Source of the DNA: Streptomyces sp. NBC_01232
Lineage (GTDB): Bacteria > Actinomycetota > Actinomycetes > Streptomycetales > Streptomycetaceae
DNA length: 64,000 nt
Reading direction: 5' to 3'
NCBI RefSeq assembly: GCF_035989885.1
Contig: NZ_CP108520.1
Location: 20,525-84,524, forward strand
The notes beneath the pieces are model-generated. The model saw nothing but the letters and a program-made list of their open reading frames with translations. It had not been told where the DNA came from and made no database searches. Shown in pieces: positions 26,178 through 34,254 of the stretch (position 1 is the stretch's first letter; every line of letters starts with the position of its first letter). A program made the translations under genes and the position numbers.

Positions 26178-27158
26178 TCAGGTCAGGTCGTCGCCGGAGA
26201 TACCGGCGACCTGCCAGCGGCCGGCGCGGGCGCTTTCCACGCGTGTGAGCTGCACCCGATATGCCTGCGTGATCTCGCCCCCGCCGGTCGCCCAGACCAC
26301 CCGGGCCACCCCGTGCCGGTCCGATCCCGAGCCGGGGGCGGCCTCCCACCCCTGAACTGCCCGCAGCTCGACTCCACCCGGGAGGGCCGGCACGACCGTG
26401 CCGGGGGCTGCGGCCTGGGCGGCCCCACCCGCCGCCCACGCCCGGAAGAAGCCATCGACTGCGCTCCTCGTCGCCGTGGAGAACGCCAGGTCAGCACCCC
26501 GCGTCGAGGGTTCCGGGCCGGCGGCGGGTTCCTCGGGGACGCCGAGGAGCGCGGGCGGGCCGCTCACCGCCAGCCGCCCCGCGCCGACCACCACGACGGG
26601 GATATCCAGGGCCACCCACCGGGCCGGCCCGGTCCCCGGGGATACCTGGGCGTCGATCCGGACCCGGGCGCGGCCGTCCTTGCCCACGACGACCGGGCCC
26701 GGGACGACCAGGCCGGCCGTCTGCGCTCCTCGCCTGTCCCACCCCAGCTGCGGGTCCACCCCGGATGCCAGGACGGCCGACAGTTCCCGTGCCCGGTCGG
26801 CCGGCTTGGCTTCGTCCCAGGTCAGGTAGGCGCGGGCGGCCCGGACGGCGAGGGCTCGGGCGGCATCGTCCGGGTACGCGGCCGCGGTCGGTCCGGGCGC
26901 GGGTACGACCTGCGGGGCCTGGTCGTGGGGGGCAAGAATGCTGCGGGCCGCGGCAAAGGCCACCAGGGCGACCGTGCCCCAAAATGCGACGGGGCCGAGG
27001 CGGGCGAGGCCGGCAGGCCGCTCCTGAACGATGGCCCACGGCGGCGCGACACTCTTTGTCTGCGAATGCGCTGCTGTTTCTTTCTGAGACTCAGCGACGG
27101 ATACCCATGGGTTTACCGGAGGTGGCTGCGGAGTCTCCTTCTTTTTCCTGTTCCACAT
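26178..27158 (-). CDS. TcpC-like conjugal transfer protein
   Basis: Encodes 326 residues from the ATG at 27158; an ATG at 27197 is an alternative, and neither has a strong ribosome site. The Lys-rich N-terminus MWNRKKKETPQPP precedes one TM helix near residues 65-85 (VAFWGTVALVAFAAARSIL). The extracytoplasmic part shows two NTF2-like repeats (RAARAYLTWDEAKPADRARE; DGFFRAWAAGGAAQAA), as in TcpC. It would scaffold the mating channel. It lies between the coupling ATPase and the pilin-like gene. Confidence 0.75.
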   Translation of the reverse strand: MWNRKKKETPQPPPVNPWVSVAESQKETAAHSQTKSVAPPWAIVQERPAGLARLGPVAFWGTVALVAFAAARSILAPHDQAPQVVPAPGPTAAAYPDDAARALAVRAARAYLTWDEAKPADRARELSAVLASGVDPQLGWDRRGAQTAGLVVPGPVVVGKDGRARVRIDAQVSPGTGPARWVALDIPVVVVGAGRLAVSGPPALLGVPEEPAAGPEPSTRGADLAFSTATRSAVDGFFRAWAAGGAAQAAAPGTVVPALPGGVELRAVQGWEAAPGSGSDRHGVARVVWATGGGEITQAYRVQLTRVESARAGRWQVAGISGDDLT

Positions 27159-27249
27159 GCTCGCGCAACGACTTAAGCCCCCTCCAGGTGTGGCCATTGA
27201 CGTTTTTCCACTCTTTCGATAAGCCCTCGGGACGGTTTTCGAAAATGAG

Positions 27250-29373
27250 TTAGGGACGACTCTGAGCGCTGGCCTGCCAGCGCTCCAGCCAATCCTCGAT
27301 CTCGTCCCGGGCGTAGTAGGTGACGCGCCCGTCAGGAATCCCGGAAGGGAACTCAATGCCCTTCTTCGCGCTGCGCCCCTTGTAGACCTTGGCCGTGGCG
27401 TAGTCCCACGGCAGCAGCCCCGCCCCGCATGCCTCGGCGAGGCTGAACAGCTCCACCGCCGGCTGCGGAGCAGCCCCGCTTGCGCCGGTTACCCCGCCTG
27501 TTACCCCAGCCGTTACCGGAACCCCTGTTACCGCCCCTGACCTGGGAGGAACCACCCCAACCGCCCGGTTCGGGCGGAGGGTAACAGCCCCACCCATCAC
27601 CGGGTGGGCGGGGCCGAGGCGGCCGCCGACGAGGAAGTCCGGGATGGCCAGCGACTCGGCTGTCCTCAGCGTCTCGGCAGTGATCCACGGGGCTCGCTCG
27701 CCGGCGTCGAACCAGGCCGGCGCAGACGGCGCCCAATCAAGCCGGGTAGAAACTTCCGGAACGATGTATGCAGGCTGGAATTCACGCGCCCATAGTCCGT
27801 TTGTCTCCGGGTTGATTCGCCCATCCGCAAAAACCCCTCGCCCGGGAACGGTGGTGTCTGGGGACACCATGGGAGTGGACGCACCAAACGCGACAGCCCA
27901 TGACGGGGAATCACAGAACCCGAGCTGCGCTTTCCATCCGATCTGCGCGCGCTCCATTGTTCCCCCGAAATAGGCATTGGCCCACTGCTGCGCTCCGACG
28001 CCGAATCGGTGATCGGCCGAGCGCCCTTGGAGAAGCCCGATGGAGAACCACTCTGCGAACGGAGGGATCCCCCGGCCTTTGATCTGATATTTCCACCAGA
28101 TCAGGGCCATTTTCATCATGGTGGGCAACTCGTCCGCCACCATGAGCCGAGGCACGAGCAATTGCCTTAGGGCGGGATCGCCGGTTTTACCGATGGCGGT
28201 TTCGGCGGCCATCATCGACATGAGATATTCACCGAGCGCCGCCACGCATTCGGCGGGAGTCTTGTGAACACGAACGCCGCTCTTGCCCTCGGCTTCCGCC
28301 ATGGAATTTTGCTTGGTATCCAGGATGTCCACCAACACCCCGTTTTCCCGAGCGTGCACCACCCCGAGGTAGAGGACCGTGGACTTACCCGATCCAGTCA
28401 GGCCACCCACACCGAAATGCGGTGTCGCGGACTTGGTCCGGATTACCACATCCTCCAGGTCATAGCCCCGAACCGCTTGACCCACATACACCTGATACGG
28501 GTCCCTGCTGGCCTTCCACTCCACCGATTCCGGAAGTGTCGGAACCTTCCGCGGAGGCTCCTTACGGATCCACTCAGCGAAAGGCGCGGAGTCCGCCCGG
28601 TGCCACTTTTCCGACCATTCACCGGGGAGCCGATCGGTCACCGCGGCGGTAATCGCTCGCTTACCGGCCTCTCCCCCGGGCCACCCCGCCGGCAGCCGCA
28701 GCACCACCCTGGCCCCGGGCACCGAGACGTCGTCGGACAGCACCAGCCACCGCTCCCGGCGCTGTGACTCGTCCACCCCCAGCGCGGGACGCAGGGCCGC
28801 CCACATCCCCGGACCGTGGACCAGGTCCGCGCCGGCCGGCCGCGGGCGCCACCACCCGAGGACCGCCGGGCCCGTCACCGCGGCCGCGACCCCGGCGGCG
28901 GACAGGACACCGGTCCCGGCGGCCGCCACCGACCACCAGCCGCTCCAGCCCGCCACCACGGCCGCGGGGACGACCAGCCGAACCGATGCACGGGCAACAC
29001 CCGGCCAGCAGGACCACCGTCCGGCGCCGGCCGTGATGGTGCGCAGCACCGTGTGCTGCTGCTTCCCGGGGGCGTCCGGGGCTCCGGCGGCGAGGTCGGC
29101 GGCCGTACGGTCGCGCACCACCTCCTCCCCCGCGCACCACCAACTGGCCGACGAGGAGGGGTCACCGGGCTTGATGTCTCGGCCGGCCAGAAAGCGCACC
29201 AGCACCGTGTCCCCGGCCCGCCGCGGCGCCGACGCGTCGGACCGCCCAGAGCGGGCCCGGTCCTTCTGCCGCTGCTGCGCCAGCGCACCCGCCGCCGGAA
29301 TGCCGATCATCACGGCGGCCGCCGCTGCTTTCCCCGGTTCCTCGGCCACCCACGCCCACAGATCCCCGTACAC
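27250..29373 (-). CDS. FtsK/TraB-like coupling ATPase of conjugation
   Basis: Encodes 707 residues; GGAGG lies seven bases before the GTG at 29373 (a TTG at 29391 is possible). The N-terminus has TM segments around residues 127-172. Residues 300-580 form an FtsK/SpoIIIE-type motor with Walker A GLTGSGKST (about 324-332) and Walker B-like LMVADELP. The C-terminal 90 residues form a winged-helix or MerR-like domain (WDYATAKVYKGRSAKKG; RDEIEDWLERWQ). It should move DNA into the channel, as TraB or VirD4 does. A decayed copy of its N-terminus lies at 33555-33995. Confidence 0.85.
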   Translation of the reverse strand: MYGDLWAWVAEEPGKAAAAAVMIGIPAAGALAQQRQKDRARSGRSDASAPRRAGDTVLVRFLAGRDIKPGDPSSSASWWCAGEEVVRDRTAADLAAGAPDAPGKQQHTVLRTITAGAGRWSCWPGVARASVRLVVPAAVVAGWSGWWSVAAAGTGVLSAAGVAAAVTGPAVLGWWRPRPAGADLVHGPGMWAALRPALGVDESQRRERWLVLSDDVSVPGARVVLRLPAGWPGGEAGKRAITAAVTDRLPGEWSEKWHRADSAPFAEWIRKEPPRKVPTLPESVEWKASRDPYQVYVGQAVRGYDLEDVVIRTKSATPHFGVGGLTGSGKSTVLYLGVVHARENGVLVDILDTKQNSMAEAEGKSGVRVHKTPAECVAALGEYLMSMMAAETAIGKTGDPALRQLLVPRLMVADELPTMMKMALIWWKYQIKGRGIPPFAEWFSIGLLQGRSADHRFGVGAQQWANAYFGGTMERAQIGWKAQLGFCDSPSWAVAFGASTPMVSPDTTVPGRGVFADGRINPETNGLWAREFQPAYIVPEVSTRLDWAPSAPAWFDAGERAPWITAETLRTAESLAIPDFLVGGRLGPAHPVMGGAVTLRPNRAVGVVPPRSGAVTGVPVTAGVTGGVTGASGAAPQPAVELFSLAEACGAGLLPWDYATAKVYKGRSAKKGIEFPSGIPDGRVTYYARDEIEDWLERWQASAQSRP

Positions 29374-29485
29374 CCGCCGCCCTCCGTCCAATGGACAGAC
29401 CCGTCCTCATGCAGAGCAACGAGGGCAGACCGCAGCAGAAACCCCCGGATGCAAGGCATCGGGGGGCTGACGTCCAACCGGTGGA

Positions 29486-29929
29486 TCACGCAGCGCGGCG
29501 GCCGAACACCTGGCTGACGAGGAGGACGAATCCCATCCTCGGCGCAAAAAGGAGCAGCTGCATCGCGAACGTGGCCGCCTCCGCGGGGGCCATGACGCTC
29601 ATCTCTGCCAGCCACTCCTGGCGGTAGCGGCCGCGCTGGCTGGGAGGCAAGAAGGCCAGAGCCAGGGCAACCCTCCGCTGCTCTGCCGTGCGGGTGCGCC
29701 GTCGGTGGGCGCGCACCAGCACCTGACCCGTGCGGGCGCGCCGCACGTGGCCGCGCACCGGCACATGACCCGGCAGTGTGAGCTCTCCATCCTCCTGCCG
29801 CCAGGTAACTGTCCAGCCAGCGTATTTCCCGGAATCGATGGTCTTGGTCTCCCCAGGTGTCGGCAGCAGGAGGACTTCGTCCTGATCCCCGCCGATCATG
29901 ATCCCCAAGCTGTGCCGCGTGTGGTCCAT
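29486..29929 (-). CDS. small protein of the PadR operon, paralogue of the preceding gene
   Basis: Encodes 147 residues from ATG 29929, overlapping the upstream stop. It shares with the upstream protein the C-terminal block LALAFLPPSQRGRYRQEWLA, then PAEAATFAMQLLLFAPRMG and the FGRRAA end. The RYRQEW motif resembles short actinobacterial proteins co-encoded with PadR regulators. One hydrophobic helix near the C-terminus may associate with the membrane. The paralogy indicates a tandem duplication. Confidence 0.65.
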   Translation of the reverse strand: MDHTRHSLGIMIGGDQDEVLLLPTPGETKTIDSGKYAGWTVTWRQEDGELTLPGHVPVRGHVRRARTGQVLVRAHRRRTRTAEQRRVALALAFLPPSQRGRYRQEWLAEMSVMAPAEAATFAMQLLLFAPRMGFVLLVSQVFGRRAA

Positions 29930-30375
29930 CAGGCGGCCCTCCGACCGAATGCCCGCTTGAACAACAGCAGAAGGCCCATCCTCGGAGCGAGCTGAAGAAG
30001 GTGCAGAGCGAACGCGGCCGCCTCGGCAGGCTTCAGCTGTGCCATCTCGCTGACCCACTCCTGCCGGTATCGCTCACGCTGCCCCGGAGGCACGAAGAGA
30101 AGGGCCAGTGCAATACGTCGCTCAGCTCTGTCCGCCTCACGAACAGCCACATCGACTCTCCGTGCCGCCTTCGCCCACCCCCTGCGAATCTGAGCGGGTG
30201 TACTTGCGTGCGTCGTCCGAAGAATGAGGCGCCTGCCCTCACCCCCCACGTAGACCGCGTACCCGCAGCGTGTAAGGCGGTTCCTTCGCCACCGTCCCGC
30301 AATCGCGGAGGCCACCATGACAAGAACCAGTGCCGCAGGGCCGGAACTGAGGACGTCCATGATGCTCTTGATCAC
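29929..30375 (-). CDS. small membrane-associated protein of the PadR operon
   Basis: Encodes 148 residues from a GTG overlapping the PadR stop by GTGA. A TM helix (ALVLVMVASAIAGRW) is near the N-terminus. The C-terminal half (IALALLFVPPGQRERYRQEW; FALHLLQLAPRMGLLLL; FGRRAA) is shared with the next gene. PadR-controlled operons often encode membrane proteins; a direct role is unknown. Confidence 0.65.
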   Translation of the reverse strand: MIKSIMDVLSSGPAALVLVMVASAIAGRWRRNRLTRCGYAVYVGGEGRRLILRTTHASTPAQIRRGWAKAARRVDVAVREADRAERRIALALLFVPPGQRERYRQEWVSEMAQLKPAEAAAFALHLLQLAPRMGLLLLFKRAFGRRAA

Positions 30376-30701
30376 GCGGCGCCGCCCTGAGGGCGCGCTG
30401 CAAGAAAGGTACGGCGCTTGCGGCTGCCGGCCTTGGTCATCGCCGCAGTGGCGGCCTGCGCCCCTTGCTGGCTCAGACGGTAGTAGCGGCGCTGCGGGCG
30501 CCCTTCCTCCTGAGGGTCGATGTCCTCCCAGCGGCTCTCCAACCATCCACACTGTTCCAGGCGGATCAGGATCGGGTAGATCGTGCCCCCAGGAAGATCG
30601 GCAGCCTCGGCGATCTGGAGTCCGTAGTGTTCGTCGGCAGGTCCGGCCAGGAACGCGGAGAGCACCGCTCGCGTAGCCAGCGTCATTCTCGGTTCACCCA
30701 T
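30372..30701 (-). CDS. PadR family transcriptional regulator
   Basis: Encodes 109 residues starting MGEPRMTLATRAVLSAFLAG. The winged HTH includes YGLQIAEAADLPGGTIYPIL and RLEQCGWLESRWEDIDPQEE, then the wing RPQRRYYRLSQQG. This is the typical PadR signature. The protein is short, without the usual dimerising extension beyond one helix. It heads an operon with two membrane-associated proteins. Direct repeats at 30725-30768 lie just upstream and are a likely autoregulatory operator. Confidence 0.85.
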   Translation of the reverse strand: MGEPRMTLATRAVLSAFLAGPADEHYGLQIAEAADLPGGTIYPILIRLEQCGWLESRWEDIDPQEEGRPQRRYYRLSQQGAQAATAAMTKAGSRKRRTFLAARPQGGAA

Positions 30702-30724
30702 ACCCACAGTCTACTACTACCTAG

Positions 30725-30768
30725 CTAGATAGAGATAGACATAGCCCCCTAGGTAGAGTAAGACTATG
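30725..30768. promoter_or_regulatory. AT-rich direct repeats, probable PadR operator/promoter
   Basis: Two related 20-bp units, CTAGATAGAGATAGACATAG and CTAGGTAGAGTAAGACTATG, are spaced 24 bp apart in the gap between the PadR gene and the plus-strand gene at 30828. The AT content is far above the surroundings. This is a natural place for divergent promoters and PadR binding. Confidence 0.5.
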
Positions 30769-30827
30769 GCCGTCACGTTGGACGGCCGACGTCTCCCACG
30801 GGAGCCGGCCCGCGAGATCGGCATGTC

Positions 30828-31049
30828 ATGACCAATTGGGCGCTTATAGTCCTGCTGTGCGGCATCGGATTCCTGCTGGCGCTCCTGGCCGGGGTCGTCT
30901 CCGCCGCCCTGCCCCACCCGACCGCGGCCCACTGGACCGATCGCCTCCGACGCGGCGCCGCCTGCTCCGGCATCGTCCTGACTCTCTACATCGCTCTCGT
31001 CGGCATGGTGGTGGGGCTCGTCGTCGTATTCGGGATACGCAGCAGCTGA
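30828..31049 (+). CDS. 73-residue two-TM protein divergent from PadR
   Basis: MTNWALIVLLCGIGFLLALL forms the first TM helix and IVLTLYIALVGMVVGLVVVF the second, joined by a short basic loop (TDRLRRGAA). Its promoter region is shared with PadR, so PadR may control it. Function unknown. Confidence 0.6.
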   Translation: MTNWALIVLLCGIGFLLALLAGVVSAALPHPTAAHWTDRLRRGAACSGIVLTLYIALVGMVVGLVVVFGIRSS

Positions 31050-31501
31050 CCCTGTCAAGAGCCCTCTCGTCCCGAGCCCAGACCGGTCCCCACACAGATG
31101 AACGAGGGCGAGGCACACGAGAACCGCCGTAGTGGCGTACGGGGGTTCCCAGGGCTGCGGCCCGGCCGATCGACGCTAGGAGACGGCCCCCTGGCAGGTG
31201 GGACGGAGGACGTCCAGAGCGCCAGCATCACCGATTCGGGAGTGCGCCCGTCGCGGCAGCCTCCGCCGCGAACCCGGGGGAGAACTCGGCGACCGCGTCG
31301 GGCGGTCCAGGTCGGCGCGGCCGGTTCGGGGCGCTGCTCCGGCACAGACCGGCCGCCCGAATTTTCCGCGGAAAACTCTCCGCCCTTCGGCGGCTTGGAC
31401 TGAGCTGCCTTTCGCGCTGCGGCCTTGCTCTCGTCGTCGCGGAGCAGACCGGCAAGAGCCTCACGCTGTTCGGTGAGGGGCGGTCAGCGGTGGCCGATAG
31501 A
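31050..31501. other. 452-bp region with a possible minus-strand coding remnant
   Basis: No intact gene. On the minus strand about 31480-31330 one frame reads LTEQREALAGLLRDDESKAA and then QSKPPKGGEFSAENSGG with good codon bias, but has no start codon after an in-frame stop. It could be the remnant of a gene downstream of the CoiA-like gene. Confidence 0.3.
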
Positions 31502-32719
31502 TCACGGCTCGTTCTTCCTGCGGCACGAGAAGTGCTCGGGCAGCCCTTCAGGGCCTGGAAGGCTTGCGGGCTGACCGCAGCCGAAGCGGCAGAGCGGGAT
31601 GGCTTGACCCGACGCGTCGACCGGAACCCTGGCGGCCTCGGTTTCCTTGGGGCGAGACTCAAGGACCATCGCGCGGCTGCCACGTCTCTGCTTCGGTTCA
31701 GCCCGCACCTCCGAAGCGGGACGGTCCTCGGTGCACCTGTCGCGCCGGTCCCCCTGTCGTACGGATGGCTGGCGCTCTTTGTCGTCCAGGGCGGGCCCGT
31801 TCGCCTCGAGGTACTGCTGCCACTGCTGTGCGGGGAGCCAACCGTGGTGGCCGCCCCGCTGGAACGGGATCCGCTCACCGGCCGCAGCTTCCACGATGAA
31901 CCGGGTGAGGGTCAGGGCGCCTTCCCCTGTGTAAGTGCTCGACTGATGGGCTGGCACGAGGACACGGTGCCAGCCCCCGCAGTACCCGGCGTCGGTGGGG
32001 TTCTCCGGGTCGTAGGGCTTGTCCGGGCACCGGGTGAGCGCGCCATTTTGGTTGCACTTGCCCTCCTCCAGGACGAAGTTGCCGTCCTGGACCGCGATGG
32101 GGTTCTTCTGCACACGGATGACGGAGGCCGGCAGGTTGGGCGTGCGGACGTATGGGACGGTGCCGATAGCTGCGTGGTCGGGGTCGGCGAAGTCCCAGAC
32201 CGACCGGATACCGTCGCGGCGCCGGAATCCCTCCCGTGTACGGATCCCGCGAGCTGGGCTCAGCTGAGGCTCGTAGCCCAGGACGATGCCGTCGGCGCCG
32301 TTGATGCGTACATCGAGGCGCGCGTGCCCGTCCGCGGCTGGCGACTCGATGTCGGCGTGGAAACCGTGATCTTCGGAGTCCTTCGCGACGCGTTCCTTGC
32401 GGGCGAGATGCTCGTCAGACTCATGGCTGATGGGCTTCTCCCCGGGTTTCCGGTAGTGGGAGGCAAGCAATACGCCGTCACGCTGGACGAGGTACATGGG
32501 GACGCGCCGGCCCCGGAGGTCCCGGCAGTCAGGGCAGATGAGCCCACGCTTCTCGACGGGGACACGTCCTCGCATGCGCAGGAGCACGTTCAAGAGGTCT
32601 TGGCCCTGCGGGACGCCGAGGTCGGGACGGTCCAGGTCGAGGTTGCAGCCGGCCGGTTCGTAGTAGACGGGGTTACGGAAGAGGTCTTCGTCGCTGTCGG
32701 TCTGAAGGTCGTCGTCCAT
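31502..32719 (-). CDS. CoiA-like nuclease protein
   Basis: Encodes 405 residues from the ATG at 32719. A zinc-like pair CPDCRDL is followed by SHYRKPGEKP and then the CoiA/PD-(D/E)xK nuclease signature: ESDEHLARKERVAKD, a Glu in ADIESP, and HARLDVRING. CoiA proteins are linked to competence and DNA processing in Firmicutes, and related domains occur in restriction-type systems. Residues 230-330 include CPDKPYDPENPTDAGYCGGW, and the C-terminus has a CRFGCGQPA zinc-knuckle-like motif. Codon bias is weaker than average, suggesting acquisition. It probably acts on DNA; substrate unknown. Confidence 0.7.
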   Translation of the reverse strand: MDDDLQTDSDEDLFRNPVYYEPAGCNLDLDRPDLGVPQGQDLLNVLLRMRGRVPVEKRGLICPDCRDLRGRRVPMYLVQRDGVLLASHYRKPGEKPISHESDEHLARKERVAKDSEDHGFHADIESPAADGHARLDVRINGADGIVLGYEPQLSPARGIRTREGFRRRDGIRSVWDFADPDHAAIGTVPYVRTPNLPASVIRVQKNPIAVQDGNFVLEEGKCNQNGALTRCPDKPYDPENPTDAGYCGGWHRVLVPAHQSSTYTGEGALTLTRFIVEAAAGERIPFQRGGHHGWLPAQQWQQYLEANGPALDDKERQPSVRQGDRRDRCTEDRPASEVRAEPKQRRGSRAMVLESRPKETEAARVPVDASGQAIPLCRFGCGQPASLPGPEGLPEHFSCRRKNEP

Positions 32720-32875
32720 TTGATGCTCCCCGCAGCCGCTACGAGTAGGACTGACAACGCTACGGGGAGGGTCTGACAATCGGAGCTGACTGCGGAAACA
32801 GGGGACCGAGGCTCTGAGCACGCTGGGGCAGAACTCCCGACTGTACAACTGCCCTTCAGGGTATAAGTCGGTGCC

Positions 32876-33550
32876 ATGTTGATACTCGCAGGGGAAGAGT
32901 CCGGCGCAGGCACCTGGGCCGTCGTTAGTGCCATTGCCGCTGTACTAGCCGTCCCGACAGCTCTCCTGGTCGGATGGATCGCCTATCGAGCCATCTGGCC
33001 ACTTCGCAGGCTGCGGTGGTCTGCACGCGTCAGCCCGCTCATGAGCCACAGCGCAGCTCATAGCGGGGGGTTGAGCGTCCAATGGTCAGGTGCAGCCCTC
33101 TCGAGGCCTCACGTTATCGAGATCGAGCTGACAAACATCGGCCGGAAGGACCTGGAGCCAACGCATTTCAGTTCGTTGCCTGTGGAGGTCACATGCACGG
33201 TGCCGGTCGTAGCCCTGCTCCAGGAACGGTCCGAACCGACTGTGCAGCGCGTACTTCCGGCCTCAGTGTCAAGCCAGGGGCTCTCACTTGCTACGACCAC
33301 ACCGTTTCATCGGCGACAGGTCCTGACCTACGTGGCGCTCGTAGATGGAGATGATCCTGTGGTTGATCTCCGAGCTTCCTTGACGAATGCCTCGGTCGAT
33401 CGCAGGAATCCGCCCTCACCAGGCACAGAGCGAGCAGCTTCGGCCCGGAGCCGGTGGGCGACGCTCGCCATGGTGGCGCCATTCCTTATCATCAGCACAC
33501 TGGTGCAGGGGTTCGACCTGCTCCGGTTGATCATTCAGATCTGGTGGTGA
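32876..33550 (+). CDS. two-TM membrane protein
   Basis: Encodes 224 residues. TM1 is near residues 13-40 (VVSAIAAVLAVPTALLVGWIA), TM2 at 193-212 (MVAPFLIISTLVQGFDLL). Between them lies a beta-rich domain with VIEIELTNIGRKDLEPTHF and VTCTVPVVALLQERSE. Codon bias is moderate. The gene is divergent from the CoiA-like gene. No family recognised. Confidence 0.6.
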   Translation: MLILAGEESGAGTWAVVSAIAAVLAVPTALLVGWIAYRAIWPLRRLRWSARVSPLMSHSAAHSGGLSVQWSGAALSRPHVIEIELTNIGRKDLEPTHFSSLPVEVTCTVPVVALLQERSEPTVQRVLPASVSSQGLSLATTTPFHRRQVLTYVALVDGDDPVVDLRASLTNASVDRRNPPSPGTERAASARSRWATLAMVAPFLIISTLVQGFDLLRLIIQIWW

Positions 33551-33554
33551 CGGC

Positions 33555-33995
33555 CAAGCCGGGTACACCAGGTCCGCCCCGGCGTGCCGCGGGCGCCACT
33601 GCCCGAGCACCGCCGCAGCCACCCCGACGACGGCCAGGACACCTACCACCGCGGCCGGCAGGCCGCCACCGTAGCTGCGGGCACGGCCAGGCGGACCGTC
33701 GTACGGGGGCACCCGGCCAGCAGTACCACGCCGGGCGCCTGCTGCGACCGCGCGCAGCGCCCCGCCCCGCGTCTTCTCGTACGCGCCCGGTTCCCCGACG
33801 GCGAGGTCGGCGGCTGTACGGTCTCTCGGCACCTCCGCACCTGTGCACCATCAGCTGGCCGACGGGGACGGGGCACCGAACTTGAGGTCTCGGCCTTCCA
33901 GTAAACGCAGCAGCAGCGCGTCCCCGGGCTGGCGCGGGCCGCCGCTGGCCGACCCGTCCGCGCTCGGTCCTTCTGCCAGCGCACCCGCGCCAGCT
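33555..33995 (-). pseudogene. decayed copy of the N-terminal part of the coupling ATPase
   Basis: In three shifting minus-strand frames this region matches residues about 35-185 of the FtsK/TraB-like protein at 27250-29373: QKDRARTGR, then LLEGRDLKFGAPSPSAS followed by an in-frame stop, DRTAADLAVGEPGA, and WRPRHAGADLVY. The full gene has QKDRARSGR, FLAGRDIKPGDPSSSAS, DRTAADLAAGAPDA and WRPRPAGADLVH in the same order. Frameshifts and a stop show it is dead. It signals a former second transfer gene or a partial duplication. Confidence 0.75.
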
Positions 33996-33999
33996 GGAG

Positions 34000-34245
34000 T
34001 CAGCCGTTGAGGAAACGGGCGGCCTGATCAGCGTTCTCGGCAACGCCGACCAGCACCCACTCACCCGATGCCTCGTCCAGTTCGAGGAGGACCCGAGGGA
34101 CGTCAGGGGCGAGGTGTGCGGCTCGGCCGCGGGCCGCCGGGTCCAGGGGTTCGACGCGGCGGCGGCCGGTGATCTGCCGGTCGGACTCTCGTCGGCGGTC
34201 GCGGCGGTCGGCCCACGCTGCGAGCGGTTCCCTGTCGGCGTCCAC
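34000..34245 (-). CDS. 81-residue hypothetical protein
   Basis: GTG start behind GGGAGGAA. The C-terminal part (VPRVLLELDEASGEWVLVGV, then NADQAARFLNG) looks like a small alpha/beta fold; the N-terminus is Arg/Asp-rich. It lies nine bases after the methyltransferase gene, so it is probably in the same operon. Confidence 0.6.
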   Translation of the reverse strand: MDADREPLAAWADRRDRRRESDRQITGRRRVEPLDPAARGRAAHLAPDVPRVLLELDEASGEWVLVGVAENADQAARFLNG

Positions 34246-34254
34246 GTTCCTCCC

